The notes below the pieces were generated by a model. That model searched no databases. It saw only the letters and a program-made list of their open reading frames with translations, and was not told the origin of the DNA. The position numbers and the translations under genes are program-made. A stretch of 64,000 bases of DNA, from positions 6,746,554 to 6,810,553 of the forward strand of contig NC_047070.1 of the NCBI RefSeq assembly GCF_902459465.1, in the 5' to 3' direction. Below, piece by piece: positions 47,642 through 59,296 of the stretch. Each line of letters begins with the position of its first letter. The first letter of the stretch is position 1. Origin of the DNA: Asterias rubens. Its lineage: Eukaryota > Echinodermata > Asteroidea > Forcipulatida > Asteriidae.

Positions 47642-48474
47642 ACAACTTGGTTTAAGGCGTCATTTTAACCCTGGTTAGTAGCAGTTTAGTGAGGTTTACT
47701 GTTTATGATTCTAGTTTTATGTTAAAGTTAGTATCGACAGAGTATTCTTTTTTAACCAAGCTGTCCTTGCCATAATTTAGTATGCTTATAAGAACCTACT
47801 AACCAATTAAGTCTAAACCTGATTGTCATAACTAATTATCTTCTTTACATTGTCATTCTAAAAAAGTTCGAGTGACTAACTGCGGAATTATTTTGCAAAA
47901 CTATTTTGGAGCTTTTTGAACAATCATTGTCCTTTAAAAATTTCAGTGACAGACTAAGAAAGTGATTTACGTGATTTGAAATTTTCGTGTGGAAAATTAA
48001 ATAGACATTTATCGTGATTTGCAAAACCTGGGCAGTGAGCCGCGGCTGAAAGTATGCCATCGAATGCTTGAACCGCGGAACGCTTAGACTTGCCTCCATT
48101 TGAGCTGAATATGCCTCAAAAAGTTGAGACTTCAACACTAGTCACAACTAATTTTTAGTTCCAAAGATGCATTACGGCAATCGTTGCCGCAGACACAATA
48201 TAGCAAAATTCCTTCTGAGAAGATTGAAGGATTTATCACTGATGTCTGATTGCGTGTTTCGTAAGTAAATTATGTTGTCGTGAATAGTTGCGAGCGACAC
48301 AATTGGCTAGTCAAACAGGTAGTCGCGACTTTTTTGATAGTAGTCGATGAGTTTTTTTTGTAGTAGAGGTGGCGCACGATTAACCGAGTAGTTGTGGCTC
48401 GACTAGACAATGGCCTCTGTAACCATCATTTAATTCCAGAAAATCAAATGAAAATCAGGAAGTTCAGGCCGATG

Positions 48475-48935
48475 TCGCATGCAATTATGTCCTCTATGCA
48501 ATACTATCTGGAGGACACTATTGCATATGCAATAATGTCTGCCGAACGGTTTTGCATATGCAATCGTGTCTGCCCGGACGCTGCTGCATAATGCAATTGT
48601 GTCCACCCAGACACATTTGCATATGCAGTTGTGTCCGCCCCATGCAAATCTGCCTTGCAGTAAATTAAACACCCTTGGTCGACGGAACACGTTCGCCATT
48701 TTTTTTACAAGCTAAGTGCATGTTGACATGGGAAATGTTCGGCCGTTGGGTATTCCCTGCAATCATAAAATACGTGAATATTCATGCTGCATATACGTAG
48801 GTTCAGTGCATGCACCCTCGCTTGTACATGTACATTAATGTACATGTCCATCGGACGATGTTTGCATAGCCCCGGACACGATTGCATATGCAAAAGTGTC
48901 CAGTATTGCATGGCAGACATAATTGCATCTGACAC
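48475..48935. repeat. Array of TTGCATATGCAA palindromes
   Basis: Imperfect units of about 35-40 bp each carry a palindrome (TTGCATATGCAAT or a one-base variant) and a TGTCyGCCCGGAC-like spacer: five between 48475 and 48650, and more at about 48880-48935 after a 200-bp gap. Unit sequence and spacing vary. Confidence 0.65.
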
Positions 48936-49591
48936 CGGCCATCAGTCATTTTTAAAGTATAAATCTTAAAACATGTTTTCTTGCTCTTATCAATGAGGGC
49001 CATCCACTGGATTTGTACAAACATGTTTTATATTTTTGTTTTTTGTTTTTTTTTGATAAATAGGAGAAATTTCACAATTGATGCAAACTGCCACAATGAA
49101 ATAAACTAATAAAGGTTAACACTAATTTAATGTAATATATCACTACTTCTGCGACAACCTCTTTTTTGTAAAAACTTTAAGTTTGTTTTTGTATCTTATA
49201 CAAGTTTACCCAAAAGAAGGCTTAAAACCCCCCTTGGTAAGAGGCTGCAACAATAAGACAAATATTTGAGATTCAAATTATTAGGTGGAGTTGAGGGTAC
49301 ATAGGTATTGGTTTTTCTCTTTAAATAGTCTAGATTGTAGGATTGAGGGAAACATGCAACCAGCAAGGCTTTAAAAAAAAAATGCAGTAAAAAGCTGTTG
49401 GAATGGCTTTTAATTCTACATAATCTGCAAAACAAGAGTGTATGGTGGGAAGGACCAGGAAGTTTAGTTTAATTGCGCGAATAACTTAGGATTTACTACT
49501 TTTTTAAATATAAATATTTTCTATTTGCCATAACCACATTTGTTTTTGCTACAATCTTGTTGTGTAAAAAGTTTTAGTTGCCACAAAGACT

Positions 49592-49945
49592 TTAAAAAGC
49601 CATTATACACTTTCGGAACAGAAAAAAAAATAAAAGTTCACAGATTTACAAATAACTTAGAGGGTTTACCGAAGGTAATGGTGAAAGACTTCTCTTGAAA
49701 TATTAGTCCATGAAATGCTTTTCATTTTTCAATTATCAATTCTCGTTATCGAGAATTACAGATTTATTTTAAACACATGTCATGACATGGCAAAACGTGC
49801 AGAAACAAGGGTGGGTTTTCCCGTTATTCTCTCCCGACTCCGATGACCGATTGAGCCTAAATTTTCACAGGTTTGTTATTTTATATATAAGTTGTGATAC
49901 ACGAAGTGTGGGCCTTTGGACAATACTGTTTATCGAAAGTGTCAC
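49592..49945. mobile_element. MITE family B copy downstream of ZIP13
   Basis: TTAAAAAGCCATTATACACT ... TTATCGAAAGTGTCACAA. Same interior as the 37198 copy, with a decayed right end. Confidence 0.7.
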
Positions 49946-50235
49946 AATATTTTTGTATATTTACATTTGCCTTAAAATGTCTGGGTTTTTTGTGGAGGTT
50001 TTATTAATCATGTCCAAAAAAATTATTTTGTCTTAACTCGCAAGTATAAATAACAATGATAACAGTGTGATTTAAAGTTTAAACTTGAATTTATAATTTT
50101 CTTTACAAAAATCAACCATAACAAAATTGTAGAATATACAATTAAAATCCAATCTTCATATTAAAATTAGTTGCTCGGTAATACATTTTGTGTTTTGAAT
50201 AATGGAACAATTTAAGTCTCTCAAAAACAGTTTTA

Positions 50236-50428
50236 GAAATTTCATGGAGCTGCTCACGCAGAAATTATTGCTTACAACCAAATTTCTGCTAAGCACCAAT
50301 AAGCAAGATACCAGTTACAGATGCTGCATGTAAAATGGTAATTTAGCTGGCAACTTATGCTGGACAGCATAATTTTGTTGTGCTTAGCAAATTTTTATGC
50401 TAAGGCAGATCTATGAAATTGGGCACAG
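50236..50428. mobile_element. Palindromic element family C
   Basis: ATTTCATGGAGCTGCTCACG to GATCTATGAAATTGGGCACA, with GCTAAGCACCAATAAGCAAG in the interior. Confidence 0.7.
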
Positions 50429-50711
50429 ATCTTTAAAAATATGTTAACTTAAGAGTTGGCTGGCTAGACTTATTGAATACAGAATATTTTACTGCAACTG
50501 TGTATTGTTGATTTTAGTTTTTTGTGTACTTACAATAACACGCTGTGTGTATGGGTTTTTTTCGGTGCCTTATTGTAAAAGTATGGGGGCTTTCAAATTT
50601 GTTGGTGGTTTGAGGATTAATTGTTCATGTAATTAGTAATGTACTTAACCTCAAATAAGTCGTTTACACGTTTTTCATGCACAAATAATGGAGATTGGAA
50701 AGATTGTTGTG

Positions 50712-51085
50712 TGTCAAGTTTAATAATAATGATAATAACCAGTTTTGCTTTTCACACCCGGAGGGCATTCCAAAGCGCTTCACATTATTACCCCTGGTCA
50801 CTGGGTTTTAAATCACTCCTTAAACCATCTCAGCTCCCTCTCAGCTCCCTGGTGGGGAGTATGCAGCCTGTGCAACATTAATATGGGCTACTCGGGTAAT
50901 TCAATCACAAGAACCATCTCTGCCCTCACAGATACCCATTTACCCCTGGGTGGAGAGAAGCAATTGTAGTTAAGTGTCTTGCTCAGATAAACAAGTGTCA
51001 CGACCGGGTTTCGAACCCACACTCTGGAAAACAGAAGCACCAGAGCTCGAGTTCAGTGCTCTTATCTGCTCGGCCACGACACCCT
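50712..51085 (+). mobile_element. SINE-like repeat with conserved central block
   Basis: The element has CAAAGCGCTTCACATTATTA, ACCCCTGGTCACTGGGTTTT, GTTAAGTGTCTTGCTCAGAT, GTGTCACGACCGGGTTTCGA and a tRNA-like tail GTGCTCTTATCTGCTCGGCC. Parts recur at 26100-26190 and (minus) 41396-41450. Confidence 0.6.
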
Positions 51086-51269
51086 ACGTTTACCAGATAA
51101 TATTGGTTGTAACATGATGTAACTATTCACTCTAACCCTCCTACTGTTGGTGTCATTTTTCAGGGCTTTGACCAACCATTCAACTGCATGGGTTGTGTAT
51201 AAAAAGGTAGAACTGCGCACAGAACTATAACTTTGATTAAGTGTTACATATGAAGCGTGGAAGTGGGTT

Positions 51270-51740
51270 CCAGTTTCACAGAGCTGCTTAAGCACGAAAA
51301 GTTGCGCAATAAACATATTCTTACCTGGGGCCAATTTCATAGAGCTGCTTAAGCAAAAAAAATGCTTAAGCACAAAAATAGCTCGCTTATTTTACACATG
51401 TTACTGGCCAAAATTTCATGCCATATACATGTACATTCCTTGTGACTGGTATTTAGCTGTTGTTTACATAGCATAACAATTGAGTGGACTCTTGGCCGGT
51501 AATCTGATTTTAGTAAGCAAGGTTTTTTTTTGCTTGAGCAATCTTTTGTGCTAAAGCAGCTCTATGAAATTGGGCCCAGAATAAGGTTATCAGCCAAAAT
51601 ACCTTGACACATATACACTCTGTGATGGGTAACCTGTTTATTTTTGCTAAGCTCAAAATTGTGACCCTGCTTATTTTTGCTAAGCACAATATTGTTAAGC
51701 ATGATTTTCTACTTAAGAAGCTGTAAGAAATTGGGCTCTG
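51270..51740. mobile_element. Cluster of family C palindromes
   Basis: CCAATTTCATAGAGCTGCTT and its complement recur; a complete copy is about 51330-51578, flanked by partial copies on both sides that share single termini, like serial insertions. Confidence 0.65.
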
Positions 51741-53235
51741 TGAACAATGAGGTCCACACAATGCAGAGACTTGAAACACTATGTGGACTTACACACATCC
51801 ACACAGTGTTTTTAACTCGTTGAAAAATGTGGGGTGTTTTTTTTCATTAGGTTCACAGAACAAATGAATGTCAACATAATGTACACAACAAAGATGTGGG
51901 TGTACATTAATGTGTAATGCACTCATCACATGATTGGTTGCGGATTATCAGTTTATCTATGGTTCCAAACCATAGTGAATGATATTAAATGATCAGACAG
52001 TAGGAGGGTTGTAGTGAGTTGAAAAAAACCAATGGTGTCCGAAGAAGAGAATATACATTTGGCGTAAACTTAAAAGTAGACAATGATTTCAACAAACGGG
52101 GTAGGCCACAGAATAATAAGACAAATGATATCTTGCTAAATTACTTAACTTTTATTTGCGATTAACAATGTAAATATAAATAATAAATAAATAAATTATA
52201 TATTTTGTATAGATACAATGCAAATAAATGCTATTGTTACAATAATTGCAGTGTTGCCTATAGCCTTCATTGAAAATTGAAATATTAACCCTTATGAATA
52301 TGAAATCTATACTACTTACTCTTACTACAATTGGGTAATTGTTATAGCCTTTATTAAAAATTTAAGTACTTTTTTATATTAACCCTGATGAATATGAAAC
52401 CTATAATATTCTGTTACTACAATGGGGGGGGGGGGGGGGATTCAATACTGGGGGGGGGGGGGGGTTCCATCCTTGGATGCCTGATACACCATGTTCTGTA
52501 GTTACCCTCCAATCGTAATTGATCATGGTTGAAAATAAATTTATTTATACACATTGCATAAGTGGATGCATGTGAGCGTTTTGTCTCAAAATAGAATCGC
52601 GGGTGAAATTTGGACCATTCCATTTCTAATCTGGACTATTCCATTTTACTTATTTGTCAAAACCCGTTGAGCCTTTGAAAGAGTCCAAACACAAATTAAA
52701 GACTCTAAATAATTTTTGTATACAAATTGCTTAGGATATTAGCATATTGGTGTTTGTTACCCGCCAATTTTGACGCACGTGATCATTACAGCACTTTTAG
52801 AAACAGTATGAAATAGTTATTGCACGATTTAACTTAAAAATTAGTATAGTATCATTAGTCGAAATAATATCATTTATATTTCCCAGTTAACCAGTGCTAT
52901 TATAGGCCCACACCCAATGTAAATATCTTTACAAAATATAAACATATTTTTTTGGTATAAAAGGCTTTCCAAAATTACACCAACTTGGTAAATTGGCTAG
53001 AAGGGTGTATTTTCATAAAAACCACGGTTATTCAATTTTAAATATAAGATTTATTTATACGTACCTTTTGTAAAAAGTACTCTCTTTTAAAAATCTATAT
53101 CAAAATTAATTTACCCTGTGAGCTTTTCAAAGCCACGTCATTTCTGCAGTTAGACTCGTTTCATGTATCTTGAAATCTTCAAACCAATGCCTGATCTCAA
53201 ATAAATGTAGGACTAGGAGCCTTTAGCGCGTAGAA

Positions 53236-56200
53236 TTAGCTGAAGTCTCTTTTGACGACTGCATCGAGACTTGCGACAGCCAGACGCATTTCATCCAAAA
53301 TGGCGACCACCCGCAATGGATTGTCGTTTAGGTCATCAGATGGCGGTTGAATGTACTGTGGTTTAAAAAAAATCAAAGTGAAAACCATCTAAATATTTGT
53401 GATGCAAATTTATGCACAAACATAAGAATGAATCGCAGTCCAACTTAATTTTGTTTTACTTTTACGGTAAGCTTTTTAGAGCTACACCGCAAAAACTGAG
53501 TCCATTAAAAAAAAAAACATAGGTTTGTGAAATAAAATTAATTTCCGCAAAACAATTGAATTTGTTTTATTTACTCAAAATAATTATTAGCATAAAAACT
53601 TATTTGGTAAACAGCAATGGAGAGCTGTTGATAGTATAAAACATTGTGAGAAACGGCTCCCTCTGATATAACGCAGTTTTCGGGAGAGAATTAACTTTCC
53701 ACGAATTTGATTTCGAGACCTCAGAATTCGATTTTGCGGTTTCGAAATCAAGCATCTGAAACTTCGTGTGACAATGGTGTTGTTTTCTTTCATTAATATC
53801 TCACAACAAGACCAATTGAGCTCAAATTTTCACAGGTTTGCAAGTGGGAAGACTGGTCTTTTACAGTTACCAATAGTGTTTAGTGTCTTTAAAAACCAAA
53901 TGATGATTCTTTCTTCGGTATCAATATGTGACAACACCATGCTGTCTATATTTTAAACACCGCAGTTTTGCAGTGTGGGCTTCATAGAAGAAGTTTCCGA
54001 GAGGATGGTGTTTTATAGGCCTACCTTTTGGTTTGCCGAGGAGCATGGTGAGTCCGTGCTCGGTGCCTCGGTAGGGCTGCCAGGGCTGGTCGTTGGTTTG
54101 AAAGTCTCACATGTTTCGAGGTCCACTATCTAAAATTTTAACAAGATTCTGAGTCCACATTATAATGTTTTGGTTGTTCACACGTTTATATAAATCTGCT
54201 TTGCTCAATGTTTGGATTGGAAATATTGAGCTGTCGCGACAGTTTAGTATGTCGGTCCTGGAGTCAATTTGTGTGTGAACTCCTCCCAATCTTCAAGGAT
54301 GCAGCCGTCGATTTCATAAAACTCTTCCTAACTTAAGATTAATCTTAGGACTTAGGACGAGTCCCAACCCTGCACTGTACCATGCAGACCTTAAGATTAA
54401 TCCTAAGTTAGGATGAGTTACTCGTCCTATAACTCGTCCTAACTCGAGATAAGACGAGTCCTATCTCTTTGTGAAACCGACGGCGGGATTGGTAAGGATG
54501 AAAAATATTGCTGTTTATTTTTGATCTGAAATCTTGTTGATTGCGAAGTTCATATAATGAGAACCATTTTTTCTTTTCTTTGAAGTATTTCCTTCTGTGA
54601 TGGAATCACACTTGATCAAACTGTATCTGAAAAGCCTACACAAAACATGCAACAGCCAGCCGATCTCGGTTGTTGCAACCCAAAGTAAGGCAATGTGTTT
54701 ACATGCTGAAAATAAGTTGATGAGTCCCACAACGTGTTTAGGCCCAATTTTCACAGATTTGTAATGTCATGTATATTTCGGTTTGATCACACACACAATT
54801 AAACTGTTGGTGACTTTTTTTGTTGGCTCCATCATTCCTAAGAAAAAAACCTCCTACCCTTCTCACTCGACTAAACTGCGTCAACGTGGGCAGTCCGGTT
54901 TCCCAGTGGTTTCTCTCCATGCCTTTCACCTCTGTGTACGTTTGAGCCCGGACCAGGGCGAAATTTCATAGAGCTGCTAAGCACACAAATTTGCTTAGCC
55001 TGAAAAATGTTCCTTGATAAAAACAGGATTAGGCCTACCAACAAAATTTCAATTTGTTGCATATTGCTTGTTACTGGTATTCAGCTGTTGTTTGCTTAAC
55101 TTAAAACAACATGGACATTTGGTTGGTAGGCCTATATTGTTTTTATCAAGGAAGAAATACAATGCTTAGAAATTTTAGTTGTGCTTAGCAGCTCTATGAA
55201 ATTGGGCCCAGATCCTTGCATGTGGGTTAGGCTTTTCACTCCCTAACTCTGACTACTTTGGTTTTCCCTATGATAGTAGTTTTTTCCTCCCACGTTTGTC
55301 TCCTTTACAAAAAGTGTGTGTGATGTTTTCATTATAATGCTTTGCCGACTATATAATACAGATTCAGAAAGTATTTGCGAAAAAGTTTAGCATTCGTACT
55401 TTGCTATGCAAGGCTGTCACTGAGGCGTCTGTTAGTTGCACGAGGAACGAGCCACCGTCGGCTATCTCATCCAACTCGTTCACGCCGTCTGCAAGCTCCA
55501 ACCAACGGCCAAGGGTCGCCACATCGCACACAGCACTCCGCAGTTGTGTCAACGCCTGTTAAAACAGAGAGAAAGTGGTTTATCGATATAATGTACATCA
55601 AGTAATGTATCACACGGGAAACTGACTGATATGTTTTAAGTAGTTTTGGGTTTGAGCAATATGGAGTTGACCGGAGCGGGACATGAACCAACGACCTCCG
55701 GATTAACGTATAGCCCACAGTTTCTTTAACAATAGAGGCACGTGCAAAATATTAACATGCAACAACACTGGTACAATAAAAGAACACTTTGGGAACTTTG
55801 GTAAGTTTGGTAAATTGGTTTTCAACGTGAACAGGGTTTCGGCTTGTTTGAGTTATTGATTAGTTATACAAAATAAGTGTCTTACGCCAATGGATTCCGT
55901 CAGATTGGTAGCAGAAGATCGAAAAGTTTCTTGAAATTCTGAGATGGACTCGTAACTGTATTCATAAACTTCCTGAAAGGGTAAAACAAGGTGTTTTAAA
56001 TATCAACAATTTATAACAATATCAAAAATACATCTGTTAGATTTTTATTTTTTAGACTATAAAAGTAATGGAACAATGCTCACAATTTAACTTTTTGTCC
56101 AGTGAATTTATCTATAGGCTTAAGCTGTCCAGGTCTTGCTATCATGTTATTTATTTTATTTATTTATTTATTTTAAATCTTGAGACATACACAATAGTTA

Positions 56201-57150
56201 CAAGTTGTACAGGAGAAAATGATGGCTTCGCCATCACGAGAAGGGTCTAGTCAAATTTTTGACTCCCATAAATGGCCGACCGTGTTAGTTCGCAAATCAA
56301 AAGGAAAACCACGCAAATAATTGTGAGGCAAGTTTGTGTGGATCATTGTATTCTACTTTTAAAACATCTTTCAAACCATGTATTTCATAACAAACGGTTA
56401 CAAAACGCTTTTTATAGACCAACTCGTCCGATCCAAGGCATTTTTCCCCCTTATTATACACATGTATATGCAGGGCTCGTCCTTTTTTTTAGCCAGACGT
56501 ATCCAGTCTAGTAAAAACTGATGCTGGCTTCCATCTTAACTTGCCTTAACTTTTTCCCTTTTTTTAAGATGTGAATAAAACAACTTTCTGATGTGAATGA
56601 TAAAACTTTTAACATTCAATCTGTGGATTTATACTCAAACCGGCTCAACTTACTTGTTTAGATGTGAATAAAAAACGCATTAATTTGTTTTTGAGTGCGT
56701 AATGTCACTTCATTCGACCCAACTGGTTGTGATGTCTCATTCTTCCACACAAGATACATTGATGACAAGTTATGTTTACAATTTAGGCTACTCAAACCTT
56801 TTGGGCCAAGATCACAGAGTTGACTATCCTGACTACTGTATAAAAACCTGAAGGGCAATGTCTGACCAAACCCCCCCCCCCCCCCATCTTAGTATCGCCT
56901 TAATTGTTACCTGACACTCCGTGTATATTTCGTTGACGAGATCACCCAAACCTACGACGTAATCGCTGTACAATTTATCATCGATTACGCAATGTGCGTC
57001 AGCAGCGGGGCTTGGCGTTTGCCCGACGGGGTTCCCGAGCACATTTGCCCCGGTCTGAATCAGCACTGCTAGGGTAAGACATGCCGGAATGATGCCAGCA
57101 AACAAGCAACCGAATTGCTTGGGGAGATCTTTGTTTCTACTGATGTGCAT
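53236..57150 (-). CDS. Secreted helical protein, four-helix cytokine-like candidate, 4 coding exons, 200 aa
   Basis: On the minus strand, coding exons 57150-56911, 55972-55886, 55555-55400 and 53355-53236 join in one frame (80+29+52+39 residues) ending in TAA. Every donor/acceptor is GT-AG and all three coding introns are phase 0. Exon 1 has a signal peptide (core about 13-36), then DDKLYSDYVVGLGDLVNEIY, an amphipathic helix. Exon 2 (EVYEYSYESISEFQETF...) is a second helix with sequon N103-L-T. Exon 3 holds a long helical stretch with Trp and Cys (VCDVATLGRWLELADGVNEL). Exon 4 ends in a strong amphipathic helix, RVVAILDEMRLAVASLDAVV. Size, secretion, about one helix per exon and phase-0 introns match class I helical cytokines (IL-6/CNTF/G-CSF type). 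No motif proves this. An in-frame TGA lies just before the start across the inferred 5' intron. The gene is compact, unlike ZIP13. Real gene: likely. Cytokine role: inference. Confidence 0.72.
53570..53892. mobile_element. MITE family A copy in intron of the cytokine-like gene
   Basis: The left tip is lost (starts at TACTCAAAATAATTATTAGC); the right end ACCAATAGTGTTTAGTGTCT then TTAA is kept. It lies about 200 bp upstream (in gene direction) of the last exon. Confidence 0.7.
54306..54482. mobile_element. Palindromic element family D in the cytokine-like gene
   Basis: GCCGTCGATTTCATAAAACT to TCTTTGTGAAACCGACGGC. It lies in the last intron. The interior is closest to the copy at 9593. Confidence 0.75.
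54885..54955 (+). mobile_element. tRNA-like SINE fragment
   Basis: GTCCGGTTTCCCAGTGGTTT, CCATGCCTTTCACCTCTG and GTTTGAGCCCGGACC match the head at 27188. The B box is changed. Confidence 0.45.
54955..55210. mobile_element. Palindromic element family C in the cytokine-like gene
   Basis: GAAATTTCATAGAGCTGCTA to TAGCAGCTCTATGAAATTGG, about 255 bp, in the last intron. Confidence 0.75.
55640..55715 (-). mobile_element. tRNA-derived SINE fragment in the cytokine-like gene
   Basis: Minus strand: CGTTAATCCGGAGGTCGTTG, GTTCATGTCCCGCTCC and a body like that at 35960. A box lost. Confidence 0.5.
56248..56446. mobile_element. Half copy of MITE family E
   Basis: It starts at the central TTTGACTCCCATAAATGGCC and runs to CGTCCGATCCAAGGCA. 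The other half is missing. It lies in the first coding intron of the cytokine-like gene. Confidence 0.7.
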
Positions 57151-57165
57151 TCTGAAGAAATCGAG

Positions 57166-58118
57166 CTGAACAAAATATCAAATTATTGATAATTATTTTT
57201 GGGGAGTTCACATATAAAATCATGTTAAATTTTGAATATTTTCACTTGTTTTCAAATGACATAATAATTGCTCTTTTCAGATCCATGATAGGCCTACCTA
57301 CAAGAGATATATTTAAATGGTGTTACCGCAAACCTCTCTTGGTTATACTTCCACCATGCAAAGTTTCAAATCCTATCTGATATAAAGGTTGGTTATCAGT
57401 GACAATCTTTATAAAGGTGTTAAAACAATTAAACATACAATCATTACACAAAAGTTACATCAATGATAACAAAAAGTTTCAAATGTGTCTCTCCCTCTCC
57501 CTAATCGACCGAGGTTGGAATCATGATCATGATGAGCTTTTCCCGTTCTTCTCTATCCCTCTTTTAAGTTGGGAGATCAGTTTGAAGCACCCCGAGTCAG
57601 TGTCCCTTGCAACATGTTTCTTCCCTATTTCTCCTTCCATGTTTTGGTGACCTGTGCCCAGTTTCATTGTGCCAGTTTCATGGTGCCCCGATCATTTTTT
57701 TTCTTAGCAAAGAAATTTGTCAAGCTGTGTTTTCTGCTTTTAAACAGCTTTGAAATTGGGTCCAGGTGATAAGCTGAGCGACAGATTCTTTGATGTTTCT
57801 GTATGAGTGCCCTATGCTGTTGTATTTATCTCTTTCTCTTTTGTCTTCGGATTAACAAAAAATAATGTGCTTTTGATCGCTGTAACCTTTTTGATAACTT
57901 TTAATTTATAAATTTGGAAGAAGATGGTTAGGTACTTTACCTTTCAGACGGGTTGATTCGTTTTCTCAAGATGTAACGTTGGCGCACTCTGGTTCTTTTC
58001 TCAATTCAAAATTGAATTCTCGTTCAAAAGTTTTATCTTTCTTAGTTTGTCAATAATTTTGTTATGCAGAATAAGTATGTTGTTCTTCAAGGTTGTTCTC
58101 TGGGCGTTTGAAGGATGT
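57166..58118 (-). other. Inferred 5' UTR exon and 5' intron of the cytokine-like gene
   Basis: A leader exon from about 58118 to 57941 would end CTGAAAG|GTAAAG and splice to the acceptor TTTTGTTCAG before 57165, leaving 15 nt before ATG 57150. Across this junction the in-frame codons read TGA AAG CTC GAT TTC TTC AGA ATG, so the ATG is the first possible start. The transcription start is inferred from the TATA box, not seen. Confidence 0.45.
57655..57766. mobile_element. Short family C element
   Basis: GCCCAGTTTCATTGTGCCAG to TTTGAAATTGGGTCCAGG, in the inferred 5' intron of the cytokine-like gene. Confidence 0.5.
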
Positions 58119-58143
58119 ATGCTGAACTCCAAAAAGATCTGGA

Positions 58144-58218
58144 CTTTTATAAGGTTGAACTTGTCCCTAAATAAGGAACTTGGTTTCGTCACATCATTCC
58201 CAGAAGAAGGTTGCAATA
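58144..58218 (-). promoter_or_regulatory. TATA box with STAT-like and C/EBP-like motifs
   Basis: On the minus strand TATAAAAG (58151-58144) is preceded by TTCCCAGAA on the plus strand (58197-58205), which fits the STAT TTCN3GAA palindrome pattern, and by TTGCAATAC (about 58212-58220), like a C/EBP site. Spacing (STAT-like site about 46 bp upstream of TATA) is promoter-like. Motifs this short occur by chance; the arrangement relative to the gene is what supports the call. Confidence 0.4.
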
Positions 58219-58488
58219 CCTCACGGAAGATGGTTCGTTACCTGGTGCTATTTCATTGGACCAGGAAAAATTCCAAGCCTTTGTTTCAAAACTATTTTTT
58301 TATAAAGTAAACCACAAATCAACACGCGGTCTTTTGAAACAATCTGTTACATGTGGAAATGCCATCATTGTGTGTGTTTAGATGAGTAAACTAAGTCCAT
58401 CCTTTGGTTTTAAAAGATGATAAAAGTCAGTTTTTGCCTATTTGACCACAAAATTAAAGTTCAAATTGTCAAAGGTTTGGACCATTAT

Positions 58489-58612
58489 TCTCTCGCAACA
58501 TCGACGACCAATTGAGTTGAAATTGCCAAAGTTTTGTATTTTATGCATGTTGAGATACACACCAAGTGAGAAGACTGGTCTCTGACAATTACCAAATGTC
58601 CAGTGTCTTTAA
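58489..58612. mobile_element. MITE family A 3' fragment upstream of the cytokine-like gene
   Basis: TCTCGCAACATCGACGACCA through ACCAAATGTCCAGTGTCT and TTAA. It lies about 270 bp upstream of the putative STAT-like motif. Confidence 0.65.
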
Positions 58613-58916
58613 AGGGAAGGTTACCAATCGTAATGACAATACAAACATTTGGTTATAAGTCTGCAGCAGATTTTGATAGTATAGTTATAGCAATTTGAGA
58701 AACATTTAATTCAAAGCATATGATGTTGTTATGTGACAAAATTATATAGGTTTATGGCCCAAATTAATTTGAATCTGAGAAGCGTTTACTGCTGCAGTAA
58801 CGACTCTCAGGTTTTATATTCCTATTACTTTTAGGGGGAATATTCGCTCCAGATCTTCGGCGATGTCTCACAAACGCCCTTGAAATTTTCACATGTTAAA
58901 TATTTTCTGTTAAAAT

Positions 58917-59280
58917 TTCTCAAAATAATTATTAGCATAAAACCTTACTTGGTAACAAGTAATGGGGAGAGGTTGATAGTATAAAACATTGTGAGAAACG
59001 GCTCCCTCTGAAGTGACGTAGTTTTCCGAGAAAGAAGTAATATTTTCCGCAAATTTGATTTCGAGACCTCAGATTTAGAATTTTGAGGTCTCGGAATCAA
59101 GCATCCGAAAGCACAAACATTCGTCTGACAAGGGTGTTTTCTTCTTTCATTATTATCTCGCAACTTCGACGACCAATTGAGCTCAAATTTTCACAGGTTT
59201 GTTATTTTATGCATATTTTAAGATACACGAAGTGAGAAGACTGGTCTTTGACAATTACCAATAGTGTCCAGTGTCTTTAA
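58917..59280. mobile_element. MITE family A copy
   Basis: TTTCTCAAAATAATTATTAG to CCAATAGTGTCCAGTGTCT and TTAA; full interior with GAGACCTCAG...TGAGGTCTCG hairpin; left tip missing. Confidence 0.75.
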
Positions 59281-59296
59281 ACAACTGTATATAATT

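Larger units (their letters stand above)
47642..53235. other. Region between ZIP13 and the cytokine-like gene (convergent 3' ends)
   Basis: ZIP13 ends on plus and the next gene ends on minus, so both 3' UTRs fall here. Possible polyadenylation signals: AATAAA near 49078 and 49098 (plus) and, for the minus gene, AATAAA at 53055-53050 about 180 nt after its stop. The rest is repeats. Confidence 0.5.

Noticed and set aside
48475-48935. CRISPR-like array
   Set aside because: Units are irregular, palindromic and degenerate, with no constant spacer length, and the genome is animal.
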